DNA from: an uncultured Litoreibacter sp.
Lineage (GTDB): Bacteria > Pseudomonadota > Alphaproteobacteria > Rhodobacterales > Rhodobacteraceae
Reading direction: 5' to 3'
NCBI GenBank assembly: GCA_937928335.1
Contig: CALFWN010000269.1
Coordinates: 1-5,281 of the forward strand
Length of the DNA: 5,281 nt
The notes beneath the pieces are model-generated. The model ran no database searches. It was not told the origin of the DNA and was given only the letters and a program-made list of their open reading frames with translations. Of this stretch, positions 1 through 4,956 are shown one piece after another; within the stretch, counting starts at the first letter, position 1, and each line of letters begins with the position of its first letter. Made by a program: the position numbers and the translations under genes.

Positions 1-389
1 CGGGTGTTGGCCATCGCGTTCAGCTCGCGGATATTGTCGACCCCGGTGGATGACGCGGCGTCGATTTCCAGCACGTCGAAGAAGCGCCCTTCGGAGATGC
101 CCCTACAGGAGTTGCAGACCCCGCAGGGCTCTGTGGTGGGGCCGCCCTTGCCGTCGGGGCCCACGCAGTTGAGGCCCTTGGCGATGATCCGTGCGGTGGT
201 GGTCTTGCCGGTGCCGCGAATGCCGGTGAGCATGAAGGCATGGGCGATGCGGTCGGCGTCAAAGGCGTTTTTGAGCGTGCGGACCATCGCGTCCTGCCCG
301 ATCAGGTCGGCAAAAGTGCCGGGGCGGTATTTGCGCGCCAGCACCTGATAGCCTTCCGTGGATTGCGCTGGCTGCTCGATCTCGCTCAT
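1..389 (-). CDS. dnaX: DNA polymerase III subunit gamma/tau, N-terminal part (partial)
   Basis: This is the ATPase of the clamp loader that places the sliding clamp on DNA in the replisome. The gene starts at the ATG complementary to 387-389 and leaves the window after 129 residues. The translation opens with the family signature YQVLARKYRP (residues 14-23) and LIGQ (29-32). The Walker A loop is G-I-R-G-T-G-K-T (56-63), followed by ARIIAKGLNC (66-75). The zinc-module cysteines are C75, C89, C92 and C95, in the pattern C-x13-C-x2-C-x2-C. The segment EIDAASSTGVDNIREL (108-123) is the conserved stretch after the zinc module. An in-frame TAG lies 11 codons upstream of this ATG with no other ATG between, which fixes the start. 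The 13-residue leader before YQVLARKYRP is variable in the family. Family DnaX proteins have several hundred residues, so most of the gene lies outside. It is divergent from the RTX gene. The identification is secure. Confidence 0.97.
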   Translation of the reverse strand, partial: MSEIEQPAQSTEGYQVLARKYRPGTFADLIGQDAMVRTLKNAFDADRIAHAFMLTGIRGTGKTTTARIIAKGLNCVGPDGKGGPTTEPCGVCNSCRGISEGRFFDVLEIDAASSTGVDNIRELNAMANT

Positions 390-487
390 GGGGCCCCCGG
401 GATTCGTACCTTTGCAAAACTACGGGCTGGGGCGGGGGAGGTCTACCGGGTTCTCGGGCCAGTGCCCAAGACAGGAATGGCGGGGTC

Positions 488-506
488 TGGAAATGTATTG
501 TTTCCA
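488..506. repeat. AT-rich palindrome TGGAAA-N7-TTTCCA in the dnaX/RTX intergenic region
   Basis: Six-base arms at 488-493 and 501-506 are perfect inverted repeats around a 7-base centre, TGTATTG. The site sits in the 204-bp divergent region, 98 bp upstream of the dnaX ATG and 87 bp upstream of the RTX ATG. The size and symmetry are those of a dimeric repressor or activator site. No regulator can be named, and the arms are short enough to arise by chance. Confidence 0.3.
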
Positions 507-547
507 TTTTAGGGAAGGTTTCGAGTTGCAGACAGGCCCGCCGCGCT

Positions 548-572
548 TTTAACATTTTGTTAAATTTATAGT
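548..572 (+). promoter_or_regulatory. CtrA-type box and -10 element in front of the RTX gene
   Basis: Bases 549-563 read TTAA-CATTTTG-TTAA, exactly the TTAA-N7-TTAA consensus bound by the alphaproteobacterial response regulator CtrA. The site is also a perfect palindrome with 7-base arms, 548-554 and 558-564. Directly downstream, TATAGT at 567-572 matches the sigma70 -10 consensus at five of six positions. It would give a start near 579 and a leader of about 15 nt before the ATG at 594. No good -35 hexamer lies 17 bp upstream of it, which is compatible with an activator-dependent promoter. The box would lie at about -30 to -16, so CtrA could activate or block. The weak SD-like GGGA at 582-585 is 8 nt from the start codon. 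Binding by CtrA is inferred from the motif alone. Confidence 0.5.
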
Positions 573-593
573 TTTCTGTGCGGGATTTTTGAA

Positions 594-1550
594 ATGATTG
601 CTTTGCTGGCTTTATTGGGACTGGGGGCGTTTGCCGGAATTTTGGCCGGTGGCTCGGATGGCGATGATGGCGGCTTTGGGGCCGAGGCGGAGCCGGATGA
701 GGGGGTGTCTCCGCTGGACGCCGCGCCGCGGGTGTTTGACGACGATGGGCAGGTCCTTGCAAGCGCCGAGCTGCGCGTCACCATCGAAGATTTCCTGACC
801 GCGGAGGCTGTTCCGGTCGCAGAGCAGCAGACCATTTTGGACGGTATTGATTTTCTGGCCGGGCCGCTGAATGTGAATACGGGTGGCGGCGATGACAATG
901 TGGCCGGGAGCAGCGACGCGGACCGTATCCAGACGGGCACGGGCAGCGATCTTGCCTATGGCGGGGCCGGTGACGACATTATCGAGCTGGGCGACGGCGA
1001 TGACGCGTCGGGGGTTGAGCCGGGGATTACGGTTGTGGACCCGGCCCGCGCGGCGCTGATCATCGGGTCGGGCGACGAGACGCTGGAGGCGGGGGACGAC
1101 TGGATTCGCGGCGGGCTGGGCAATGACGTGATTGTGGACGGCTATGGTGCGGACCGGCTGGCGGGCAATCAGGGCGACGACGTGATCATTTCGGTGGATC
1201 AGGATGGCGGCAACGCGGATGTGGTGCTGGGCGGTTTTGGCGCGGATCTGATGATTGTGGATGAGGGCGACGAGGTCGAGACCGGCGGCGGCGCGGACCG
1301 GGTGATTGTCGACCTGCTGGCCGGGGCGGAGGCGGGCTATGACGTTGTGACCGTCACGGATTTCAACCTGGGGGTGGACCGGGTCGAGCTGTTTGAGGTG
1401 GACCCGAGCGCTGAGGTGACGGTAGCTGATCTGGCGGATGAAACGGGTGCCGTGATCTCGGTCGGCGGGGTGCCGGTTGTTGTGGTGATCGGCGGGCAGG
1501 GGCTGAATGCCTCGGATGTGACATTGCTCAGCGGCTCTGTGGCGGTCTGA
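594..1550 (+). CDS. RTX-type (hemolysin-type) calcium-binding repeat protein
   Basis: A 318-residue protein with two blocks of glycine/aspartate nonapeptide repeats of the GGxGxDxUx type. Block 1 (about 97-140) contains units such as TGGGDDNVA, TGTGSDLAY and GGAGDDIIE. Block 2 (about 164-240) contains GGLGNDVIV, DGYGADRLA and GGFGADLMI. Such repeats bind calcium and fold into parallel beta-rolls, usually in proteins exported by type I secretion. VTDFNLGVDRVEL (253-265) resembles the segment that often follows RTX repeats. Residues 1-19 form an uncharged hydrophobic helix with no basic residue, followed at once by an acidic SDGDD stretch. This is atypical for a Sec signal and could be a membrane anchor. 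By my count there are 64 Asp/Glu against 8 Arg, and no Lys, His or Cys. No enzymatic domain is visible and no ABC exporter gene is adjacent, so target and function are unknown. The start has only a weak SD, but no other in-frame ATG precedes the hydrophobic segment. Confidence 0.85.
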   Translation: MIALLALLGLGAFAGILAGGSDGDDGGFGAEAEPDEGVSPLDAAPRVFDDDGQVLASAELRVTIEDFLTAEAVPVAEQQTILDGIDFLAGPLNVNTGGGDDNVAGSSDADRIQTGTGSDLAYGGAGDDIIELGDGDDASGVEPGITVVDPARAALIIGSGDETLEAGDDWIRGGLGNDVIVDGYGADRLAGNQGDDVIISVDQDGGNADVVLGGFGADLMIVDEGDEVETGGGADRVIVDLLAGAEAGYDVVTVTDFNLGVDRVELFEVDPSAEVTVADLADETGAVISVGGVPVVVVIGGQGLNASDVTLLSGSVAV

Positions 1551-1566
1551 TCGGGAGTTTGGGACT

Positions 1567-1599
1567 CTCTCGGTAAGTTTCTGCGAAACTGACCTGTCG
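1567..1599 (+). repeat. Hairpin repeat, copy A
   Basis: This 33-bp element begins 16 bp after the RTX stop codon. It is flanked by CTCTC (1567-1571) and TGTCG (1595-1599). The stem pairs GGT (1572-1574) with ACC (1592-1594), then has an A/G mismatch (1575 and 1591), then pairs AGTTTC (1576-1581) with GAAACT (1585-1590), closed by a 3-nt loop TGC. Copy B at 1661-1695 has the same flanks, the same mismatch and the same design with changed but paired stem bases. There is no T-run after the stem, so it does not look like an intrinsic terminator. Confidence 0.6.
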
Positions 1600-1609
1600 G
1601 GGGTTATCA

Positions 1610-1632
1610 GCGCGTTTGCGCAGCAAATACGC
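1610..1632 (+). repeat. Middle hairpin of the same architecture
   Basis: GCG (1610-1612) pairs with CGC (1630-1632). A C/A mismatch follows (1613 and 1629). GTTTGC (1614-1619) then pairs with GCAAAT (1623-1628), with one G-T wobble, around a 3-nt loop GCA. The arrangement of 3 bp, one mismatch, 6 bp and a 3-nt loop equals that of copy A, and the TTTGC/GCAAA stem core equals that of copy B. The CTCTCGGT and ACCTGTCG flanks are missing, so membership in the same repeat family is plausible but not certain. Confidence 0.4.
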
Positions 1633-1660
1633 CTTGGGTTCTTGGATTTGAAATGGGTGC

Positions 1661-1695
1661 CTCTCGGTCAATTTGCTTTGCAAATGGACCTGTCG
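1661..1695 (+). repeat. Hairpin repeat, copy B
   Basis: This 35-bp element has the same outer sequences as copy A, CTCTCGGT at the start and ACCTGTCG at the end. The stem pairs GGTC (1666-1669) with GACC (1687-1690), keeps the A/G mismatch (1670 and 1686), then pairs ATTTGC (1671-1676) with GCAAAT (1680-1685) around a loop TTT. Compared with copy A, two stem positions changed on both sides so that pairing is kept, and one extra C-G pair was added. The pattern implies that the folded form, in RNA or single-stranded DNA, matters or mattered. Confidence 0.6.
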
Positions 1696-1699
1696 CACG

Positions 1700-1746
1700 C
1701 CTCTCACCAAAAAGGGCTGCCATAGGCAGCCCTTTTTGGTGAGAGG
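1700..1746. terminator. Bidirectional intrinsic terminator, perfect 22-bp-arm palindrome
   Basis: Bases 1700-1721 and 1725-1746 are perfect inverted repeats around a 3-base loop, ATA. The core is GGGCTGCC-ATA-GGCAGCCC with TTTTT after the stem at 1733-1737 on the plus strand, and the equivalent T-run at 1713-1709 on the minus strand. It can therefore stop leftward SRP RNA transcription and rightward transcripts coming from the RTX side. The right-hand outer arm, GAGAGG at 1741-1746, overlaps the last six bases of the SRP RNA as delimited by its terminal helix. Confidence 0.88.
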
Positions 1747-1834
1747 TTGAACATCGACCCAAGTGGGGCTCGTTGTGGCTGCTTCCTTCCGGACCTGACC
1801 AGGTTGGCGAGGCACTTGCCCGCGCCAACCTCTC
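1741..1834 (-). ncRNA. ffs: Signal recognition particle RNA, small bacterial (4.5S) type
   Basis: The RNA pairs with the Ffh protein to form the signal recognition particle that delivers ribosomes making membrane proteins to FtsY at the inner membrane. On the minus strand, GGTCAGGTCCGGAAGGAAG followed by CAGCC is the conserved apical domain with its GGAA loop, the same as in E. coli 4.5S RNA. The ends are set by a perfect 9-bp terminal helix, GAGAGGTTG at 1834-1826 with CAACCTCTC at 1749-1741, giving about 94 nt. The mature ends could differ by a few bases. The 5' end agrees with the promoter at 1842-1870, and the 3' end runs straight into the terminator palindrome. It is divergent from nudC. 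Confidence 0.95.
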
Positions 1835-1841
1835 GGAGCCT

Positions 1842-1870
1842 GATATAGGACGGGGTTGCCATTCTTGCAA
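1842..1870 (-). promoter_or_regulatory. Promoter of the SRP RNA gene
   Basis: Read on the minus strand, a -35 element TTGCAA (1870-1865) is followed by a 17-bp spacer and a -10 element TATATC (1847-1842). A start 7 bases further on falls at 1835/1834, exactly where the terminal helix of the SRP RNA begins. Because the -35 lies at 1865-1870, any nudC start as far upstream as the ATG at 1856 would place coding sequence over this promoter. Confidence 0.7.
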
Positions 1871-1884
1871 GGTGGTGCATTTTG

Positions 1885-1916
1885 CCCCGACCCCGAAAAA
1901 GGGGGCGATATCGGGG
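1885..1916 (+). promoter_or_regulatory. Possible hairpin in the nudC leader
   Basis: CCCCGA at 1885-1890 can pair with TCGGGG at 1911-1916, and CCCC at 1891-1894 can pair with GGGG at 1901-1904. The fold would take up part of the G-run at 1913-1917 that is the best SD-like sequence for the nudC ATG at 1925. It could modulate translation, but GC-rich sequence gives such pairings easily, and the nudC transcript start is unknown. Confidence 0.25.
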
Positions 1917-1924
1917 GCAGGCAG

Positions 1925-2890
1925 ATGAAATTGGCAGAAACGGTGACATTTGGCGGCTCGGGGCTGGACCGTGCGGCGCATTTACGCGGCGATGGGGCGG
2001 TTATTGCGCGGATGCTGGAGGCGCCGGAAACCGGCGTGATTCCCTTTTGGCGCGGCAAACCGCTGATTTCAGGCGCTGCGCGGGACGCGCTGGCATGGTT
2101 GACGCAGGGCCATGAGATTTTCGAATATGCCAAAGAGGAGCCGATCTTTCTGGGGCTGGACGAAGGCGTGGCCCGGTTCGCGCGGGATGTCTCTGCCTGG
2201 GAACCGGAGGAGCCGCTGGACACGGTAGGCGCGTTTCTTGACCCATCCGAGCAGCATTATCCCGGCATGGCCGATGATGTGCTGTTTTCAGAGCTGAGGG
2301 CGGTCATGGCGCAGATCTCGGCGCGGGATGCGGAGCTGGCGGCCTCGGCCAAGGCCGTGCTCGGATGGCATGAGAGCCATCAGTTCTGCGCCCGTTGCGG
2401 CGCAAAATCCCATATCACGATGGCGGGCTGGCAGCGCGATTGCGGGGCCTGTGGCGGGCATCATTTCCCGCGCACCGACCCGGTGGTGATCATGCTGATC
2501 ACGCATGGCAATTCGGTGCTGATGGGGCGCTCGCCGGGTTGGCCGGAGGCGATGTATTCGCTGCTGGCGGGCTTTATCGAGCCGGGCGAGACCGTCGAGG
2601 CGGCGGTGCGGCGCGAAACTTTTGAGGAGGCGGGCGTCAGCGTCGGTCAGGTGGATTATCTGGCCTCGCAGCCCTGGCCTTTCCCCGCATCACTGATGAT
2701 CGGCTGCCACGGTCATGCGACCAGCACCGCGCTCAAGATCGACCCCACAGAGATCGAGGACGCCTTTTGGGTGACCCGCGAAGAGATGCTGGAGAGCTTT
2801 GCGGGGAACAGTCCCGAAATGAAACCCGCGCGGAAAGGCTCGATTGCGCATTTCATATTGCTTAACTGGTTGCAGGATAGGCTAGAGTGA
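1925..2890 (+). CDS. nudC: NAD(H) pyrophosphatase, zinc-ribbon Nudix hydrolase
   Basis: The enzyme cleaves NAD(H) to NMN(H) and AMP in the cytoplasm; E. coli NudC also removes NAD caps from RNA 5' ends. The 321-residue product has a variable N-terminal domain (1 to about 130). A four-cysteine zinc ribbon follows (C155, C158, C173, C176, in FCARCG and DCGACG). The Nudix domain contains a full Nudix box, G216 to V238, with R230, E231, E234 and E235 in the expected pattern. SQPWPFP at 248-254 is the motif that distinguishes NADH pyrophosphatases from other Nudix enzymes. I chose the ATG at 1925 over the in-frame ATG at 1856: the extra 23 residues are low-complexity and would cover the SRP RNA promoter, and a G-run (1913-1917) stands 7 nt before 1925. 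The next gene follows after 38 bp on the same strand, so the two are probably co-transcribed. No clear promoter was found. Confidence 0.95.
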   Translation: MKLAETVTFGGSGLDRAAHLRGDGAVIARMLEAPETGVIPFWRGKPLISGAARDALAWLTQGHEIFEYAKEEPIFLGLDEGVARFARDVSAWEPEEPLDTVGAFLDPSEQHYPGMADDVLFSELRAVMAQISARDAELAASAKAVLGWHESHQFCARCGAKSHITMAGWQRDCGACGGHHFPRTDPVVIMLITHGNSVLMGRSPGWPEAMYSLLAGFIEPGETVEAAVRRETFEEAGVSVGQVDYLASQPWPFPASLMIGCHGHATSTALKIDPTEIEDAFWVTREEMLESFAGNSPEMKPARKGSIAHFILLNWLQDRLE

Positions 2891-2928
2891 GCCGATTGCG
2901 CGGGAAACTGGGGAGTGCCGGGCGTTAG

Positions 2929-3408
2929 ATGAAGTTTTCGACGAAGGAAGATCTGGAAGTTCCGATCTGGGATGTCTTTGACAGCCTGTCGGATTTTGAC
3001 GGGTTTGAGAAGGCGGCCTTGCGCCGTGGTGCAGAGATCACCCGCGTCAGCGAGGGGGGCAACACACCTGTCGGGCTGTCCTGGCAGGTGCGCGCGCAGC
3101 TGCGCGGCAAGATGCGTGATCTGGTGGTGACCCTGTCAGAGCATGACGGGCCGAACCAGATTCTTTATGACGTGACCTCGGGCGGGGTGAAGGCGCAGTT
3201 TCTGATCGAGCTGGTGGCTTTGTCCCGCAAGCGCACAAGAATGCGCATGGAGCTGGATGTCCGGCCCAAGACACTGCCCGCCCGATTGCTGATGCAATCC
3301 GCGAAGCTGGCGCGTAACACTTTGAACAAAAGATACAAAACCCGGATCGCGCATTTTGCCGAAGATCTGGAAGACCGCCATAAGCGGGCGATGAAGCCGA
3401 GTATCTAG
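2929..3408 (+). CDS. SRPBCC-family (START/polyketide-cyclase-like fold) protein
   Basis: A 159-residue soluble protein with no signal peptide or membrane segment. The opening MKFSTKEDLEVPIWDVFDSL, with a hydrophobic/aromatic pattern followed by FDGFEKAALRRG, is typical of SRPBCC proteins, whose helix-grip fold encloses a hydrophobic ligand pocket. Alternating strands follow, for example VGLSWQVRAQ and RTRMRMELDVRP, and a long C-terminal helix (about 110-150) ends in a basic, charged tail. The ligand is unknown, and the family includes lipid-binding, cyclase and chaperone-like members. An in-frame TAG lies directly before the ATG and no further Met occurs until about residue 62, so the start is firm although the SD-like GGGGAG (2910-2915) is a rather distant 13 nt away. 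It sits 38 bp behind nudC and its stop codon overlaps that of the convergent pheA. Confidence 0.8.
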   Translation: MKFSTKEDLEVPIWDVFDSLSDFDGFEKAALRRGAEITRVSEGGNTPVGLSWQVRAQLRGKMRDLVVTLSEHDGPNQILYDVTSGGVKAQFLIELVALSRKRTRMRMELDVRPKTLPARLLMQSAKLARNTLNKRYKTRIAHFAEDLEDRHKRAMKPSI

Positions 3409-4238
3409 TTGCGGGCGAAGGCGGCCGGGTAGGTGCCCAGAATGCGCAACTCGGAGGTGAAATAGCGCAGCTCCTCCATCGCGCGTTGCACCTCCGGGTC
3501 ATCGGGATGGCCGGTGATGTCGGCGTAGAACTGCGTTGCGGTGAAGCCGCCGCCCACCATGTAGCTTTCCAGTTTGACCATATTGACCCCGTTGGTCGCG
3601 AAACCGCCCATCGCCTTGTAAAGCGCCGCCGGGATGTTGCGCACCCGGAACACGAAGGAGGTCAGCATATGGGTGTCGCCGCGCCGCTCTGCGTTGGGGC
3701 TGCGCGACATGACCAGAAAGCGCGTGGTGTTGGTGTCGTGATCCTCGATCCCCTCGGCCAGCACATCAAGCCCGTATGTCTGCGCCGCCAGAGCAGAGGC
3801 CAGCGCGCCCGTGTCGGTCGTGCCAGAGGCCGCAACCTCGGCGGCGGCCCCTGCATTATCTGCCGCAGCCTCGCCGCGAATGCCGTGTTTGCTGAGGAAA
3901 GCGCGGCATTGCGGGATCAGCACCAGATGGGCGCGGACGGTCTTGATCTGCTTAAGCGTGGTGCCGGGATTGGCCAGCAGCGCGATGCGCACCCGCACGA
4001 AAGCCTCGTCGATGATGTGCAGCCCGCTTTCGGGCAGCAGCCGGTGCATGTCGGCAACCCGCCCGTAGGTGCTGTTCTCGACCGGCAGCATGGCAAGCTC
4101 TGCCGCGCCTGCGCGCACCGCCTCGATCACGTCCTCGAAGGTGGTGCAGGGCAGGGGCGTGTGATCGGGTCTGGCGGCGATGCAGGCCTCGTGGCTATAG
4201 GCGCCAAGCTCTCCTTGGAAGGCTATTTTGGGGGCCAT
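3405..4238 (-). CDS. pheA: Prephenate dehydratase with C-terminal ACT domain
   Basis: Converts prephenate to phenylpyruvate, the committed step of phenylalanine synthesis, in the cytoplasm. The 277 residues match the usual length of monofunctional prephenate dehydratases; no chorismate mutase domain precedes it. The catalytic domain spans about 3-178. It starts with KIAFQGELGAYSHEA (4-18), contains LPVENSTYGRV (51-61) and ends with the TRF motif (172-174) in DTNTTRFLVM. The ACT regulatory domain spans about 190-270 and carries KLESYMVGG (222-230). In the well-studied E. coli enzyme the phenylalanine-binding motifs are GALV and ESRP. Here the matching positions read PAAL and ESYM, so feedback control may differ. 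The start ATG has a weak upstream GAAAG (4246-4250). The gene is divergent from the cytochrome gene, with 129 bp between them, and convergent with the SRPBCC gene. Confidence 0.96.
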   Translation of the reverse strand: MAPKIAFQGELGAYSHEACIAARPDHTPLPCTTFEDVIEAVRAGAAELAMLPVENSTYGRVADMHRLLPESGLHIIDEAFVRVRIALLANPGTTLKQIKTVRAHLVLIPQCRAFLSKHGIRGEAAADNAGAAAEVAASGTTDTGALASALAAQTYGLDVLAEGIEDHDTNTTRFLVMSRSPNAERRGDTHMLTSFVFRVRNIPAALYKAMGGFATNGVNMVKLESYMVGGGFTATQFYADITGHPDDPEVQRAMEELRYFTSELRILGTYPAAFARN

Positions 4239-4284
4239 GCTTGGACTTTCAGAAAAATGGGCATTTCGTCGCGCTTTCTACACC

Positions 4285-4314
4285 TTGATAAAGGGCAGGG
4301 GAACCCGCTACATA
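4285..4314 (+). promoter_or_regulatory. Candidate sigma70-type promoter of the cytochrome c gene
   Basis: TTGATA at 4285-4290 is a good -35 element. TACATA at 4309-4314, 18 bp further, is a moderate -10, giving a start near 4321 and a leader of about 47 nt. Within that leader GGGGT (4330-4334) and ACCCC (4341-4345) can form a small 5-bp hairpin. No strong SD precedes the ATG at 4368. Confidence 0.45.
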
Positions 4315-4367
4315 GCGCGTGAATCCAAGGGGGTCTGCCAACCCCGTAGCCAGGTAAGACGAGACAC

Positions 4368-4895
4368 ATGTTCGACACGATGACATCTACCAAAATTCTG
4401 GGCGCCGGTTGCGGGGCCTTGTTGCTGTTTCTTTTGGGCGGCTGGGGCGCCGAGTTGATCTATCACGGCAGCGGCGGCCACGGCGACGGCGAGGAGCACG
4501 CGCAGGGCTATGTGATCGAAGTGGCCGATGCCGGCGGCGCTGGCGAGGAAGAAGAGCCAGAGGTGGATTTCATGGAGATGATGGCCTCGGCGGAGCAATC
4601 CTCGGGCGAGAAGGTCTTCAACAAGTGCAAAGCCTGCCACAAGCTGGGCGACGGCGAGAACGGCACCGGCCCGCATCTGTTTGGCGTGGTTGACCGCCCG
4701 ATTGGCGGCGTGGACGGGTTTGGCTATTCTGACGTGCTGGCCAGCAATGGCGAGACCTGGACCATCGAGAACCTGCAGGCCTTCCTGGAAGACCCCAAAG
4801 GCTGGGCGCCGGGCACCAAGATGAGCTTTTCGGGCCTGAGCAAGCCGGAAGACCGCGCCGACCTGATCGCCTATTTGCAGACCATTGGCGGGTAG
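4368..4895 (+). CDS. cycM: Membrane-anchored class I cytochrome c (cytochrome c_y / c552 type)
   Basis: An electron carrier tethered to the periplasmic face of the inner membrane; its relatives pass electrons from the bc1 complex to terminal oxidases or, in phototrophs, to the reaction centre. The 175-residue protein starts [10 protein letters not shown] and has one membrane helix at about 8-32 that acts as an uncleaved anchor. An acidic Gly/Glu-rich linker follows (about 34-78). The heme domain has [14 protein letters not shown], in which C87 and C90 bind heme and H91 is the proximal ligand. [10 protein letters not shown], the W131 region and GTKMSF, with M152 as the probable sixth ligand, complete it. 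The N-terminal MFDTMT, the linker and the heme domain agree with what I remember of Rhodobacter capsulatus cytochrome c_y (CycY) and Paracoccus c552 (CycM), so the symbol could be either. The likeness at MFDTMT supports the first ATG rather than the one four codons later. No partner genes are in the window. Confidence 0.93.
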   Translation: MFDTMTSTKILGAGCGALLLFLLGGWGAELIYHGSGGHGDGEEHAQGYVIEVADAGGAGEEEEPEVDFMEMMASAEQSSGEKVFNKCKACHKLGDGENGTGPHLFGVVDRPIGGVDGFGYSDVLASNGETWTIENLQAFLEDPKGWAPGTKMSFSGLSKPEDRADLIAYLQTIGG

Positions 4896-4931
4896 GCCCG
4901 CAGCCAGGCTGTTGCAAAACCCATCATTGGC

Positions 4932-4956
4932 AGGGCCGCCCCGTTTGGGCGGCCTT
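4932..4956 (+). terminator. GC-rich hairpin terminator behind the cytochrome c gene
   Basis: GGCCGCCC (4934-4941) pairs perfectly with GGGCGGCC (4947-4954) around a 5-base loop CGTTT. An outer G-T wobble and A-T pair extend the stem to 4932 and 4956. The following TTAACTTTAT is T-rich but not a clean T-run, so termination may be incomplete. It stands 36 bp after the cytochrome stop codon. Confidence 0.7.

Noticed and set aside
401..405. GANTC (CcrM methylation) sites, for example at 401-405 near dnaX and 4321-4325 near the cytochrome start
   Set aside because: GANTC is expected about once per 256 bp by chance. Their position in promoters is suggestive at most.
441..469. Minus-strand promoter for dnaX, TTGGGC with GTAGAC at 17 bp
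   Set aside because: The -10 element matches the consensus poorly, and in GC-rich sequence such pairs occur by chance.
259..762. Minus-strand open frame across the dnaX 5' end and the intergenic region
   Set aside because: It is in another frame than dnaX, spans the promoter region and the start of the RTX gene, and has no family likeness.
1567..1695. CRISPR-like repeat array
   Set aside because: The repeats are unequal (33, 23 and 35 bp), diverged and irregularly spaced, and there are no uniform spacers or cas genes.
1829..1836. CCTCTCGG repeated at 1660-1667 and 1829-1836
   Set aside because: An 8-base match next to already explained structures (hairpin copy B and the SRP RNA 5' end) is too short to claim a shared origin.
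1856..1924. In-frame N-terminal extension of nudC from the ATG at 1856
   Set aside because: The 23 extra residues resemble no NudC sequence, no good SD precedes 1856, and the extension would run over the -35 element of the SRP RNA promoter.
1528..2223. Minus-strand open frame across the SRP RNA and the start of nudC
   Set aside because: It passes through the SRP RNA gene and its terminator palindrome. The translation looks like non-coding sequence.
3486..4322. Long plus-strand open frame opposite pheA
   Set aside because: It lies almost wholly antisense to a gene with clear family motifs. Its translation is rich in His, Arg and Gly without recognisable motifs, as expected for the shadow of a GC-rich gene.
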